NCBI GenBank assembly: GCA_025800245.1
Contig: JAOXSA010000531.1
Span: 1-34,768 of the forward strand
Source: Amphritea sp.
Lineage (GTDB): Bacteria > Pseudomonadota > Gammaproteobacteria > Pseudomonadales > Balneatricaceae
Reading direction: 5' to 3'
Length of the DNA stretch: 34,768 nucleotides
The notes beneath the pieces were generated by a model. The model searched no databases and had not been told where the DNA came from. It saw nothing but the letters and a program-made list of their open reading frames with translations. Shown piece by piece: positions 19,710 through 28,335 of the stretch. Position numbers and translations under genes: made by a program. Each line of letters begins with the position of its first letter. Within the stretch, counting starts at the first letter, position 1.

Positions 19710-19717
19710 GTGAAACC
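19702..19717. promoter_or_regulatory. parS-like ParB-binding site, 15/16 match
   Basis: TGTTTCACGTGAAACC matches the 16-base chromosomal parS consensus TGTTTCACGTGAAACA at 15 positions. The acyltransferase start codon GTG (19709-19707) lies within its core on the minus strand. ParB spreads from such sites near the replication origin for chromosome segregation. Confidence 0.85.
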
Positions 19718-19749
19718 TTTATCCGAGAGATCAAATTCGCGGCACATTA

Positions 19750-19767
19750 TATAATGGCTGCCATTAT
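19750..19767 (+). promoter_or_regulatory. Candidate promoter and operator of ytoQ
   Basis: TATAAT (19750-19755) is a consensus -10, 44 bases before the ytoQ start. A perfect 17-base palindrome with arms ATAATGGC and GCCATTAT (19751-19767, one-base centre) overlaps it, in the position of an operator. No clear -35 element is seen. Confidence 0.5.
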
Positions 19768-19798
19768 GAACACAGAGCATAAAACAGGGTGAGATAAT

Positions 19799-20245
19799 AT
19801 GCGCTATACCGTTTACCTTTCAGGCGAAATTCATACCGACTGGCGGGATCAGATCCGCTCAGCTGTTGAGAGCAAAGCTCTTCCTATCGATATCCTGACG
19901 CCTAACACGGACCATGAATCCAGCGATGAGTGCGGCGTACAGATTATGGGCGGAGAAGAAAAGCCGTTCTGGAAAGACCATAAAGCCGCGAAACTGAATA
20001 GCATTCGCCATATGACTGCTATACAGCGCTCAGACATCGTCGTGGTTCGTTTCGGCGATAAGTACAAACAATGGAACGCGGCATTCGATGCAGGCGTCGC
20101 TGCTGCGCTGGGCAAATCAGTGATCGTCGAACACGCTGCCGAGCTGACACACCCTCTGAAAGAGGTTGATGCCGCTGCAATGGCGGTAGCTGAAAACACC
20201 GATCAGGTGATCAGCATGCTGGAATATCTCTGCAGAGAGTACTGA
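19799..20245 (+). CDS. YtoQ family protein
   Basis: A 148-residue protein of the YtoQ family, whose fold resembles nucleoside 2-deoxyribosyltransferases. No reaction is established, as far as I know. The start YTVYLSGEIHTDWRDQI and the middle SDIVVVRFGDKYKQWNAAFDAG are characteristic. The second of these corresponds to the nucleotide-binding part of the deoxyribosyltransferase fold (sugar-nucleotide pocket with Asp and Asn). GGTGAG lies seven bases before the ATG. It stands alone between the divergent acyltransferase and glyQ, with its own -10 and a palindromic site overlapping it. Confidence 0.85.
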   Translation: MRYTVYLSGEIHTDWRDQIRSAVESKALPIDILTPNTDHESSDECGVQIMGGEEKPFWKDHKAAKLNSIRHMTAIQRSDIVVVRFGDKYKQWNAAFDAGVAAALGKSVIVEHAAELTHPLKEVDAAAMAVAENTDQVISMLEYLCREY

Positions 20246-20313
20246 TCCGGCTACTTTCTGAACAAATTGCCACAAATAAAGGCTCTGGCCACCTGCGCCC
20301 GGGCCTTTTCGTG

Positions 20314-20319
20314 TATAAT
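20314..20319 (+). promoter_or_regulatory. Candidate -10 of the glyQS operon
   Basis: A perfect TATAAT, 60 bases before the GTG start of glyQ. The sequence just upstream, AAAGGC (20278-20283) pairing with GCCTTT (20303-20308), could form a weak terminator for ytoQ. No good -35 is visible. Confidence 0.55.
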
Positions 20320-20378
20320 TTCGCTCAATTTTTTTCATACCTCTTATTCGTAACAACCGATTGTTAATGGTGATCTCA

Positions 20379-21341
20379 GTGACAGATAAAGCGAGTCCAG
20401 ATGCCAGCACCTTTCAGGGGCTGATCCTGGCACTGCAAGAATATTGGGCAGAGCAGGGCTGCGTCGTTGTTCAACCTCTGGATATGGAAGTCGGCGCAGG
20501 CACCTTCCACCCAGCCACTTTCCTACGTTCTATCGGCCCGGAAAACTGGAACTCTGCTTACGTCCAGCCAAGCCGTCGTCCAACTGACGGCCGTTATGGC
20601 GACAACCCTAACCGTCTGCAGCACTACTATCAGTTCCAGGTAGTGATGAAGCCATCCCCTGACAACCTTCAGGAGCTCTACCTGGGCTCTCTGGAGCGCA
20701 TGGGGCTGGATACATCCATTCACGACGTACGCTTCGTAGAAGACAACTGGGAGTCCCCTACACTGGGCGCCTGGGGTCTGGGATGGGAAGTCTGGCTGAA
20801 CGGCATGGAAGTAACTCAGTTCACCTATTTCCAGCAAGCAGGTGGTCTGGAATGCTATCCGGTCACCGGTGAGATCACTTACGGTCTTGAGCGCCTGGCG
20901 ATGTACCTGCAGGGCGTCGACAGCGTATACGATCTGGTCTGGACCTATAACCCGGACGGTAGCCCTGTAACCTACGGCGACGTATTCCACCAGAACGAAG
21001 TAGAGCAGTCGACCTACAACTTCGAACACGCCGATGTGCCGCAGCTGTTCAAAAACTTCGACCATTACGAAGCTGAATGCCAGAAACTACTGGCGCTGGA
21101 AACTCCGCTGCCACTGCCAGCGTATGAGCAGACCCTGAAAGCGTCTCATACCTTCAACCTGCTGGATGCCCGTAAAGCGATCTCTGTAACCGAGCGTCAG
21201 CGTTACATCCTGCGCGTTCGTACAATGGCTCGCGATGTGGCTCATGCCTACTTCGATGCCCGTAAAGCAATGGGCTTCCCGATGGCCGATGAGCAGATTC
21301 GTAACGAAGTACTGGCCGCCTGCGAAGAGGAGAGCAAGTAA
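20379..21341 (+). CDS. glyQ: Glycyl-tRNA synthetase alpha subunit
   Basis: GlyQ is the catalytic alpha subunit of the heterotetrameric bacterial glycyl-tRNA synthetase. The 320-residue product contains the class II aminoacylation core: [49 protein letters not shown] (motif 2 region) and [18 protein letters not shown] (motif 3). I chose GTG at 20379 because GGTGAT lies just upstream. ATG at 20367 and TTG at 20361 are in frame but have no ribosome site. The stop overlaps the glyS start by one base, coupling the two subunits. Confidence 0.96.
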   Translation: MTDKASPDASTFQGLILALQEYWAEQGCVVVQPLDMEVGAGTFHPATFLRSIGPENWNSAYVQPSRRPTDGRYGDNPNRLQHYYQFQVVMKPSPDNLQELYLGSLERMGLDTSIHDVRFVEDNWESPTLGAWGLGWEVWLNGMEVTQFTYFQQAGGLECYPVTGEITYGLERLAMYLQGVDSVYDLVWTYNPDGSPVTYGDVFHQNEVEQSTYNFEHADVPQLFKNFDHYEAECQKLLALETPLPLPAYEQTLKASHTFNLLDARKAISVTERQRYILRVRTMARDVAHAYFDARKAMGFPMADEQIRNEVLAACEEESK

Positions 21342-23419
21342 TGGCAACTCAGGATTTTCTGTTTGAACTGGGTACCGAAGAGCTGCCACCGAAAGCTCTG
21401 ACGGCGCTCTCCGCATCAATGGAATCAGACATTGTCAGCGGCATCCGCGAACTGTTTGGCAAACAGGCCGACAGCGTATTTGCTGATGCTACTGTAAACA
21501 CTTACGCAGCACCGCGCCGCCTGGCAATCACTATCAGCAATCTGGCTGATGAAGTACCCAGCAGTACTTTCAACATGCAGGGACCACCGGCACGCATCGC
21601 TTTTGATGACGAAGGCAAACCAACCAAAGCACTGGAAGGCTTCGCCCGCAAGTGTGGCACCACGGTAGAACAGCTGGAAGAGATCGACGGCAAGATGAGT
21701 TTCCGCAAGGAGATTCCAGCCAAAGCACTGAGCAATGAACTGCCGGCGATCGTTGAAAATGCGATGCACAAACTGCCAATTCCAAAGCGTATGCGCTGGG
21801 GTGCGTCCCGGGCGGAATTCGTACGTCCGGTTAAATGGGTGGTAATGATGCTGGGCGAGTCCGTTATCGATTGTGAGATTCTGGGCCTGAAAGCCGACCG
21901 CATTACCCGTGGTCACCGCTTCCACCACAACCACGATATCGAACTGACCGCTGCAGGCGAATATCTCGAGAATCTGGAAAGCGTTGGTAAAGTAATCGCT
22001 GACTTCGAAGAGCGCAGCGAGAAGATCCGTGCTCAGGTTGAAGCAGAAGGTCAACTGATCAACGCAGTCGCACAGATCGATGAAGATCTGCTGGACGAAG
22101 TCACCGCACTTAACGAGTGGCCTGTAGCTCTGACTGGCCGTTTTGACGAGCGCTTCCTTGACGTGCCAGCACAGGCGCTGATCTCCTCAATGAAGGAGCA
22201 TCAGAAGTACTTCCACGTCACTGATGCAGAAGGGCAGCTGATGCCTTACTTCATCACCATTGCCAATATCGAATCGAAAGATCCAGCTCAGGTGATCGCA
22301 GGTAACGAACGTGTTATCCGCCCACGTCTGGCGGACGCCGCGTTCTTCTTTGAGACCGATAAGAAGCGCACGCTGGAATCCCGTATTGATGATCTGAAGA
22401 ATATCGTATTCCAGAAAGATCTCGGCACACTGCACGATAAAGCCGTGCGCGTTGCGTCACTGGCGAAGCATATTGCTGCCGCGCTGGGTCAGGACGAAGC
22501 GAAAGCAGAGCGCGCTGCGATGCTGGCCAAGACCGATCTGATGACCGATATGGTTTTCGAGTTCACCGATCTGCAGGGCCTGATGGGTTACCACTACGCA
22601 CTGAATGATGGTGAAGACGAGGCAGTAGCGAAAGCTCAGAACGAACAGTACATGCCACGCTTTGCGGGTGACGAACTGCCAGTCACAGAGCCAGGTATCG
22701 CTGTCGCAATTGCCGATCGTCTGGACACACTGGTCGGCCTGTTCGGTATCAACCAGCCACCGACCGGTTCTAAAGATCCGTTCGCGCTGCGTCGCGCCTC
22801 TCTGGGCGTACTGCGTATTCTGGTTGAACGCGAACTGGATCTGGATCTGGCCGATCTGATCAGCGTCGCTGCGAACAACCACAACGATCTGCCAGCCCGT
22901 GATGGCCTGGAAGATAAAGTGGTGGACTTCATGCTGGACCGTTTCCGCGCCTGGTATGAAGACGAGGGTATCGCCGTTGAGGTTTACCTGTCTGTTCATG
23001 CGCTGCGCCCAACACGTCCGCTGGAGTTCAATCAGCGGGTACAGGCTGTAAGCCACTTCCGCACCCTGAGCGAAGCAGAAGCCCTGGCAGCGGCGAATAA
23101 GCGTGTTGCGAACATCCTGAGCAAGCAGGACACAGAAGCCGCTGACAGCGTCTCTGAGACCCTGCTGCAGGAAGATGCAGAGAAAGCTCTGGCAGCAGCT
23201 GTTGCTGCTAAGCAAACCGCGTTGGCACCACTGGTCGCCGAAGGCAACTTTAAAGCGGTTCTGGAAGAGCTGGCTGAACTGCGTCCAACCGTGGATACCT
23301 TCTTCGATGACGTCATGGTTATGGCTGATGATGAAGCTGTGCGTAACAACCGCCTGGCTCTGCTGAAGCAACTGCGCAGCCTGTTCCTGGGTGTGGCAGA
23401 CATTTCAGCTCTGAGCTGA
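21341..23419 (+). CDS. glyS: Glycyl-tRNA synthetase beta subunit
   Basis: GlyS is the beta subunit that binds tRNA-Gly and completes the alpha2beta2 enzyme. The 692-residue product begins [17 protein letters not shown], the family signature. It contains [33 protein letters not shown] and an HD-like core ([25 protein letters not shown]), followed by [23 protein letters not shown]-terminal anticodon-binding-like helical region ends the protein. The start ATG is in a TAATG overlap with glyQ and has GAGGAG 11 bases upstream. A terminator follows the stop. Confidence 0.97.
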   Translation: MATQDFLFELGTEELPPKALTALSASMESDIVSGIRELFGKQADSVFADATVNTYAAPRRLAITISNLADEVPSSTFNMQGPPARIAFDDEGKPTKALEGFARKCGTTVEQLEEIDGKMSFRKEIPAKALSNELPAIVENAMHKLPIPKRMRWGASRAEFVRPVKWVVMMLGESVIDCEILGLKADRITRGHRFHHNHDIELTAAGEYLENLESVGKVIADFEERSEKIRAQVEAEGQLINAVAQIDEDLLDEVTALNEWPVALTGRFDERFLDVPAQALISSMKEHQKYFHVTDAEGQLMPYFITIANIESKDPAQVIAGNERVIRPRLADAAFFFETDKKRTLESRIDDLKNIVFQKDLGTLHDKAVRVASLAKHIAAALGQDEAKAERAAMLAKTDLMTDMVFEFTDLQGLMGYHYALNDGEDEAVAKAQNEQYMPRFAGDELPVTEPGIAVAIADRLDTLVGLFGINQPPTGSKDPFALRRASLGVLRILVERELDLDLADLISVAANNHNDLPARDGLEDKVVDFMLDRFRAWYEDEGIAVEVYLSVHALRPTRPLEFNQRVQAVSHFRTLSEAEALAAANKRVANILSKQDTEAADSVSETLLQEDAEKALAAAVAAKQTALAPLVAEGNFKAVLEELAELRPTVDTFFDDVMVMADDEAVRNNRLALLKQLRSLFLGVADISALS

Positions 23420-23458
23420 TCTGACTCACTGTCACCGCTGAGCACATACGCTTATGAT

Positions 23459-23486
23459 AAAGCCGGTTATACAACCGGCTTTTTTG
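23459..23486 (+). terminator. Rho-independent terminator of glyQS
   Basis: AGCCGGTT (23461-23468) and AACCGGCT (23473-23480) form a perfect 8-bp stem with a four-base loop, extended by A-T pairs and followed by a T run. It is 40 bases after the glyS stop. Confidence 0.92.
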
Positions 23487-23535
23487 TACCTGCTAATTTT
23501 TACAAGCCGCACTTTCGTGGCTATCGGAAGACGAT

Positions 23536-24093
23536 ATGAAACTGGTTATTCTCGATCGCGATGGCGTGATCAATTATGACTCTGATGACTACATTAAAAC
23601 TGTCGATGAATGGCAGATTATTCCCGGCAGCGCGCAGGCTATTGGAAGACTGACCAAAGCTGGCTTCGATGTCTGTGTCGCCACCAACCAGTCAGGACTG
23701 TCACGGCGTTACTTTGATATCGAAACCCTGCATGCGATGCATGAAAAAATGAATACCCTGGTTGAGGCCGAGGGGGGACATATCCGCAAGATTGAGTTCT
23801 GCCCACACGGACCCGATGACGGTTGCGACTGCCGCAAACCGAAAGAGGGGATGCTGCTACATATACTTTGCTGCTACCCGGATATTGATCCCGCCAATGT
23901 GTGCGTTGTCGGTGACTCCCTCCGGGACCTGGAATCCGCCGTCAAAGCCGGATGTAAACCGCTACTGGTGAGAACAGGAAAAGGGGAGCGCACTATTGCC
24001 AAAGGCGGCTTGCCAGAAGGCACACAGATCTTCGATGATCTCGCCGACGCGGCGACCTACATCTGTAATAGCGGCAGTATAAAAACCCGCTGA
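23536..24093 (+). CDS. gmhB: D-glycero-D-manno-heptose 1,7-bisphosphate 7-phosphatase
   Basis: GmhB is a HAD-family phosphatase in ADP-heptose synthesis for the lipopolysaccharide inner core. The 185-residue product has the nucleophile motif LDRDGVIN with Asp7 and Asp9, the ATNQSG motif, the zinc site Cys89, His91, Cys97, Cys99 (CPHGPDDGCDC), CRKPKEGM and VVGDSLRDLE. GGAAG lies six bases before the ATG. The gene follows glyS after a terminator, so it probably has its own promoter. A perfect parS lies 15 bases after its stop. Histidinol phosphatase is the main alternative, but the context favours GmhB. Confidence 0.93.
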   Translation: MKLVILDRDGVINYDSDDYIKTVDEWQIIPGSAQAIGRLTKAGFDVCVATNQSGLSRRYFDIETLHAMHEKMNTLVEAEGGHIRKIEFCPHGPDDGCDCRKPKEGMLLHILCCYPDIDPANVCVVGDSLRDLESAVKAGCKPLLVRTGKGERTIAKGGLPEGTQIFDDLADAATYICNSGSIKTR

Positions 24094-24108
24094 GTCCCAA
24101 TTGACAAC

Positions 24109-24134
24109 AGAGATGTTTCACGTGAAACATCTCT
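24109..24134. promoter_or_regulatory. Perfect parS site inside a 26-bp palindrome
   Basis: TGTTTCACGTGAAACA (24114-24129) is an exact match to the chromosomal parS consensus. The symmetry extends five bases on each side (AGAGA and TCTCT), giving a perfect 26-base palindrome. It lies between gmhB and a regulator remnant, 4.4 kb from the other parS-like site. No T run follows, so a terminator role is unlikely. Confidence 0.93.
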
Positions 24135-24505
24135 CAATGACGAAGCCCTGAACTGACGGGATTCTGATTTTCCCCGGATAAAAGCCTTGCCTGCTTTCGC
24201 CCCTCGCCAGGCGTTACCCCAAAATATTCACGATAACATTTTATGAAGTAGGCCTTGCCCGAGAAACCACAGGCAATACCGATATCGAGTAAGGGTAGGT
24301 TTGTCTGCGCCAGTAACTGCTGTGCTTTCTGCAGCCTCAACTGAAGGTAATAGCGAACAGGGATCTGTGGTTGAGACAGGCTCTTAGGCTTAGCCACCAT
24401 CAGATTGATTTCCTCAACCAACGGCAACTGCCCGGCGCCCAGAAAGCTCCGCATCAGTAAGCACTGTTTATCATCCTGCCCCCATAAGATCCCAATGAGC
24501 GGCAC
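24134..24505 (-). pseudogene. Remnant of a GlxA-like AraC-family regulator
   Basis: The frame retains the C-terminal AraC helix-turn-helix: VRYYLQLRLQKAQQLLAQTN, then LLDIGIACGFSGKAYFIKCYREYFGVTPGE. Before it, LGAGQLPLVEEINLM matches the linker region found in GlxA-type proteins. About 30 residues of the first helix-turn-helix are missing between LMVAKPKSL and IPVRYY. The N-terminal DJ-1/PfpI-like domain (about 200 residues) is absent, and upstream DNA shows no continuation. It is probably not functional. Its stop codon touches the parS palindrome. An intact but short regulator is unlikely given the internal deletion. Confidence 0.75.
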
Positions 24506-24655
24506 AAAAATAGCCGCTCACCACGCTTAACTATGGTAGTAGCCGATAGGCCCTCAACAGGGCTGCCCGGCAAGGCCGTCAATAAAAAACGTCAAGTCCA
24601 GCATTTGAAAAAGCCCTCTTAAACTTCTGTTTTGCTCTAAGCAAACACAAAAATT

Positions 24656-24674
24656 GAAAATGATAAGGATCAGC
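24656..24674. promoter_or_regulatory. Possible Fur box upstream of the outer-membrane gene
   Basis: GAAAATGATAAGGATCAGC agrees with the 19-base Fur consensus GATAATGATAATCATTATC at 14 positions. It is about 100 bases before the barrel-protein start. Chance matches of this quality occur in AT-rich DNA, so this is a weak call. Confidence 0.3.
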
Positions 24675-24774
24675 GAATTGTGAATTATTCCCCCTAATTA
24701 GAATAATTGGTATAGAATCCTACCTCAATGTCACTAAACGGACTTTTACAGCAACATAACTCAGCAGGGTAGAG

Positions 24775-25524
24775 ATGAAAAAATCAACCACTCCTTATGT
24801 ACTGGGCACCTTAATCGCCAGCATGAGCATACAAGCCAATGCAGACATTCTATGGACCTATAACAGCGACATAGATAAAACGCCTCATTACCTGCGTGTC
24901 AACCGCATTATTGAAACATCCCCCCCAGATGAAGAGATACGGGGCTATGAAATCGATGGCCGCTACGGCCTTTCTGATAACTTCGGTTTTTTACTGCGAC
25001 ATAGCTTTGGCAGCGGTGATTCTGCAGAAGGCGGTCAGATAACAGAACTTGACAGAAAAATTTATGACATCGGTTTTTCCTACGGGGATCTGATCAACGA
25101 CGACCTTTTTTACGAAGTCAAAGCCGTATATAACCACGGCAGTTCAACTGCTCAGACAAGCACCCAGAAACAGAAACAAAGCGCCTACTCTTTTCGAGTG
25201 ACTCCTCGTATCCGGTACGACATTAATGACTACCTGCAAACCCGGGCCCTGATTGAGTTTGAAAAGCCTCACAATGCAGACCTAGGCTCTGAAGCGGCAG
25301 TTTATCTGACACTGATACCGACGCAAGAGCTGGCACTGGACGTCAAATTTGGCAAAGGGATCACCAGCAATAATCACTCAGACCGAAAATGGGTTAACGA
25401 CGCGTGGTACGTTGAACCCCGACTCACCTATCGTATAAATGATAGTGTTAGCCTTGAAGCAGCCTACAGGGATAAAGAAAAAGGTGGACAGATCGTAGAT
25501 TTTGGTTTTGTTGTCTTTTTCTAA
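24775..25524 (+). CDS. Outer-membrane beta-barrel protein (function unknown)
   Basis: A 249-residue exported protein. The signal peptide runs to about residue 24 with a likely cut at ANA-D. The rest alternates polar and hydrophobic residues in beta strands and ends in VVFF with a terminal Phe, as expected for BAM-inserted barrels. Strands such as YEIDGRYGLSDNFGFLLRHS, YDIGFSYGDL and PRLTYRINDSVSLEAAYRDK suggest a barrel of about 10-12 strands. It resembles the oligogalacturonate porin KdgM only in general form, so I do not name a substrate. AGGG lies about eight bases before the ATG. A long hairpin follows the stop. Confidence 0.8.
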   Translation: MKKSTTPYVLGTLIASMSIQANADILWTYNSDIDKTPHYLRVNRIIETSPPDEEIRGYEIDGRYGLSDNFGFLLRHSFGSGDSAEGGQITELDRKIYDIGFSYGDLINDDLFYEVKAVYNHGSSTAQTSTQKQKQSAYSFRVTPRIRYDINDYLQTRALIEFEKPHNADLGSEAAVYLTLIPTQELALDVKFGKGITSNNHSDRKWVNDAWYVEPRLTYRINDSVSLEAAYRDKEKGGQIVDFGFVVFF

Positions 25525-25537
25525 TCACACAGAGTAA

Positions 25538-25574
25538 TCTGACAGAAGAACAGCTCAACAGTTCTTCTGTCAGA
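25538..25574. terminator. Long perfect hairpin after the barrel gene
   Basis: TCTGACAGAAGAAC (25538-25551) and GTTCTTCTGTCAGA (25561-25574) form a perfect 14-bp stem with a nine-base loop, 14 bases after the stop. No T run follows, so it may stabilise mRNA or end transcription inefficiently. Confidence 0.65.
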
Positions 25575-25950
25575 AAGAGACTTGTCACATTCACCTTAGT
25601 TTATATCTGATCCTAGTAGCCGCACGGCATACACTAATCACAATCATCTTCGCGACCTCAAATTTCAGGTGTAACACCCGCCACCCCAGAGCCTTTAGAT
25701 AGCCTTTTAAGGCTATCGGCAACCACGCAGCTTCTGAGCCTAAGATTGACCCGCTGTTGCTTATGAGCGCCGATATGGCAACTTGCCCGCAGGCAAAAAG
25801 TCTAGACCTTTCGTGATACAATAACGTCAACAGCCTGGAAATTTTTCTCGTGAAACACCCGTCCACTTACCTCTTTCGGGAAATAGGAAAATGGTGAATT
25901 AACCGCTACATTAACGCTTCTGGAAACACTGGAAACAACCGGAAGGGGAC
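25575..25950. other. Intergenic region with a degenerate parS-like site
   Basis: No convincing gene is seen in these 376 bases. A minus-strand frame of 91 codons (25591-25866) has no family features. A small hairpin, GATAGCC/GGCTATC, is at 25698-25717. TTTTTCTCGTGAAACA (25842-25857) matches the parS consensus at 14 of 16 positions, with the right half perfect. The promoter of the next gene is likely close to 25900, but no strong hexamers stand out. Confidence 0.45.
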
Positions 25951-26220
25951 ATGAAACCCGATACAGAAACTGCAATGGAAATACTCATTGAACAGGTCAG
26001 AGAAGCGATACCATTTGACACCCCGGCGGACAGGTTATGCGCGGGCTCCTGTACCGGGTGTCCTAAGAAGTTACTGGAATATCTGGACATGGAACTGGAA
26101 GAGTGGGAACAAAAGCTGACTTCAGGAGAGAAGCCAGACTTTGGAGACATTAATAAACTGACAAAGGCCAGTCGCAAAATATTCACTATCCTGCAGCGCA
26201 ATAATCTGATTGAAGACTGA
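25951..26220 (+). CDS. Small conserved-looking protein with CX3CX2C motif
   Basis: An 89-residue acidic protein of unknown function. A Cys cluster is at Cys30, Cys34 and Cys37 (LCAGSCTGCPKKLLEYLD). This is the CX3CX2C spacing best known from radical SAM enzymes, but the protein is far too short to be one. The rest is helical, with FDTPADRLC before and GDINKLTKASRKIFTILQRNNLI after. I recall similar short proteins in pseudomonads without a known role. AAGGGG lies just before the ATG, which supports translation. It stands among decayed genes yet has no lesion. Confidence 0.8.
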   Translation: MKPDTETAMEILIEQVREAIPFDTPADRLCAGSCTGCPKKLLEYLDMELEEWEQKLTSGEKPDFGDINKLTKASRKIFTILQRNNLIED

Positions 26221-26246
26221 CAAAGTCAGCTGCGCAAGAACTGATT

Positions 26247-26898
26247 CTATTCAGCCCGAACCCAGTACGCTGCATCAAAAAAAGCCTGCTCCAGTTTCAT
26301 CGCCGACACAAATCGCATCACCGCTGCATCCTGATGATCAGAACTTAAACCGGGCCACACACTATCAAACTAATTCCGCAGATATCCCCCCCGGAAAACC
26401 CTCCACCTGAGTGCAGGTCAATCCACTCAGCAAACCAGAAAGGCAGAGAATTGGGGTAACCAACGTAACATTCAGCCCAAGGCAGGTAGGCCCATTCAGC
26501 AGCAACCAGCACAGAGATCATCTGCTCTTATCGACCGGAAGCTCGCGCAGAATCATCAGCACAATAAACGCCAGAGTTTCAGAAACAGGGTCTGGCGACC
26601 GCTCTGCAGGTGTCATTTCCAGAGCAGCAAAAGCGCGTTGAAAGTAAGTATTTTCCGGCCCGGTGATCACTGCAAGAAACTACGCAGCGGGGATGCTGTT
26701 CTGCAGCGTCGGCGCATGGACAACCGCCGCTGCCAGTAGGCGCACAAACGATCCGATAAACTGATAATCCTGCGCCAGATACCACTTCATTTTAGCTATC
26801 GGCAGATCCACTTGCGCGAGCTCTTTACAGAAGATGTGATCAGTTGCTGCGCCCCAGCTCTCTCGACAACTCTGAAGTAATTGCTCTGTTGGACCCAT
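26247..26898 (-). pseudogene. TenA family pseudogene (paralogue of the intact gene at 31160-31807)
   Basis: The first 73 codons run MGPTEQLLQSCRESW to QNSIPAA and align with the intact TenA. A Gln codon has become TAG at 26682-26680. The frame then continues with FLAVITGPENTYFQRAFAALEM. A one-base deletion near 26553 shifts it, after which AEWAYLPWAECYVGYP and WFAEWIDLHSG are readable. A second shift occurs at a run of seven C (26386-26392). A second Gln-to-TAG change is at 26372-26370 before FDSVWPGLSSDHQDAA. The end FVSAMKLEQAFFDAAY matches the intact C-terminus. It cannot make a full enzyme. Confidence 0.92.
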
Positions 26899-26988
26899 AG
26901 TATTTCACTCTGATAAGCTTGTTCCATGTTAGATACAAACCCTATCAGAATTGCAATATAGTCTGATCAGAATAGAGCAGGGGTCATA

Positions 26989-27666
26989 TTAATTTGCGCT
27001 TATGATAGTGAAATAAGCCATACCTTCGTAAGCACTCCAGAAGTACGCTGTTTTCTGTGCCAGCTCATGAGAAAGAATACTGAGCGCCTGATTATTTGAC
27101 CGAGCCAGTGTCAGTGTCTGGCAGGCCCTTTCCAGATAGTAGAGATCTTCAAATGCCAGAGCGAGAGTCTCGGCTGCAACAAGCACTCCATGATTTCCCA
27201 TCATCATGATCCTTTTATCCCCTAGCGCATGGGCCAGGCGTTCTCCCTCTGCCGCCTCATCTGCCATACCACCAAACCCGGTATCGATTGCCACCTTGTT
27301 ATAAAAACGCGCTGTGTTCTGATCAATGGGCACAATGGTCGGATCGGCAAGGCACGCAATAGCGGTTGCATAGGGGGAGTGGCAATGAAGGATTACCCGG
27401 GCATGAGGTACCAACCGATGCAAAGTTGAATGGATAGTCCAGGCGGTAGCATCGGGTGCGTCCACTTTCTCTAAAGCTTCGGCATCTCTGCAATCCAGAA
27501 GTTGAAGATTGTCTGCAGTAACGTCGCCGAAGTGCATCCACTTTCTGTTCATCAGAAAGCGATCAGACTGACCGGGCAGGGCTGCACTGAAATGATTACC
27601 GACCGATTCACTCCAGCCCAGTGTCACTGCAATGCGGAAAGCCGCAGCCAGATCATCGCGGAGCTC
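26989..27666 (-). pseudogene. Class II aldolase/adducin family gene, truncated at both ends
   Basis: The readable protein starts ELRDDLAAAFRIAVTLGWSE and keeps SVGNHFSAAL, the metal-ligand segment ILHCHSPYATAIA and MMGNHGVLVAA. This family includes fuculose- and rhamnulose-phosphate aldolases and decarboxylases. An in-frame TAG lies seven codons before ELRDDL and no ATG or GTG occurs in between. The first usable GTG (27627) would remove the start of the fold. The C-terminus ends in MAYFTIISAN, where relatives continue for about 20-25 residues. The gene abuts a LysR fragment in the opposite direction, so a deletion probably joined them. Translation from GTG 27627 is possible but is unlikely to give an active enzyme. 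Confidence 0.7.
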
Positions 27667-27686
27667 AGTTCCAGAACCGGGTGTCT

Positions 27687-28274
27687 ATGCGGCTGGGCGT
27701 TCAGATAAGTATCTGGGATGAACTACTGGTCGATCTCACCGTCTGGCTGGAAGAGTACCATCAGAAGATTCCCTTCATGCTGAACTTCGATCACTGGACC
27801 GATATGCAGGAAGCGGTGGAACAGCGCTCACTGGATCTGGCAATCACCCATGAAGCGCCTCTGAATAGCGCACTGCAAGCCCACCCTCTGCCAGCGGAGC
27901 AAATGATTCTGGTCGCCGATCAGGCAATCTCTTTTAACGAGGCGTCACTGAAACTATTCATCAATCTGGAGCTGGGCCATGAATATGAACAGCAAACCCA
28001 GGCAGTATTCCCGGACAGAAAACTGCATCACCTGATTCTGGGTCACGCACAGATGGGTCTTAAATACTTACTGAAGAGAGGAGGGGTTGGCTATTTCCCA
28101 TCCTCGATGGTGAAAGATCACCTTGCGGAAAACAGGCTGTTCAGAGTGACTGACGCTCCGGAGATCGAGATTCCTTGTCACGCGATCTACCTTGCAGAGA
28201 ACCCTGCGGTCGACAACATAAACGACCTCATCAAAGGCCTTGAACTGATCAGAGCAGAAGCTCAGATACTCTGA
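27687..28274 (+). pseudogene. LysR-type regulator lacking its DNA-binding domain
   Basis: The 195-codon frame starts MRLGVQISIWDELLVDLTVW, which is the beginning of the LysR effector-binding domain. It continues through LDLAITHEAP, YLLKRGGVGYFPSSMV and a normal C-terminus. The approximately 90-residue helix-turn-helix and linker helix are absent: upstream DNA is the aldolase fragment read on the other strand. The reading frame is otherwise clean. It is most simply a remnant left by a deletion, though a free effector domain cannot be excluded. Confidence 0.75.
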
Positions 28275-28335
28275 TATTACTGTGATAAAGAACCCACTCA
28301 GGGTCAAAGATCCTGAACACAGCAATGGCGAACAG

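Noticed and set aside
22457-23371. 304-codon minus-strand frame opposite glyS
   Set aside because: It lies inside glyS and arises from codon bias; no domain or ribosome site.
25591-25866. 91-codon minus-strand frame in the gap after the barrel gene
   Set aside because: No ribosome site or family pattern; it overlaps a small hairpin and the parS-like half site.
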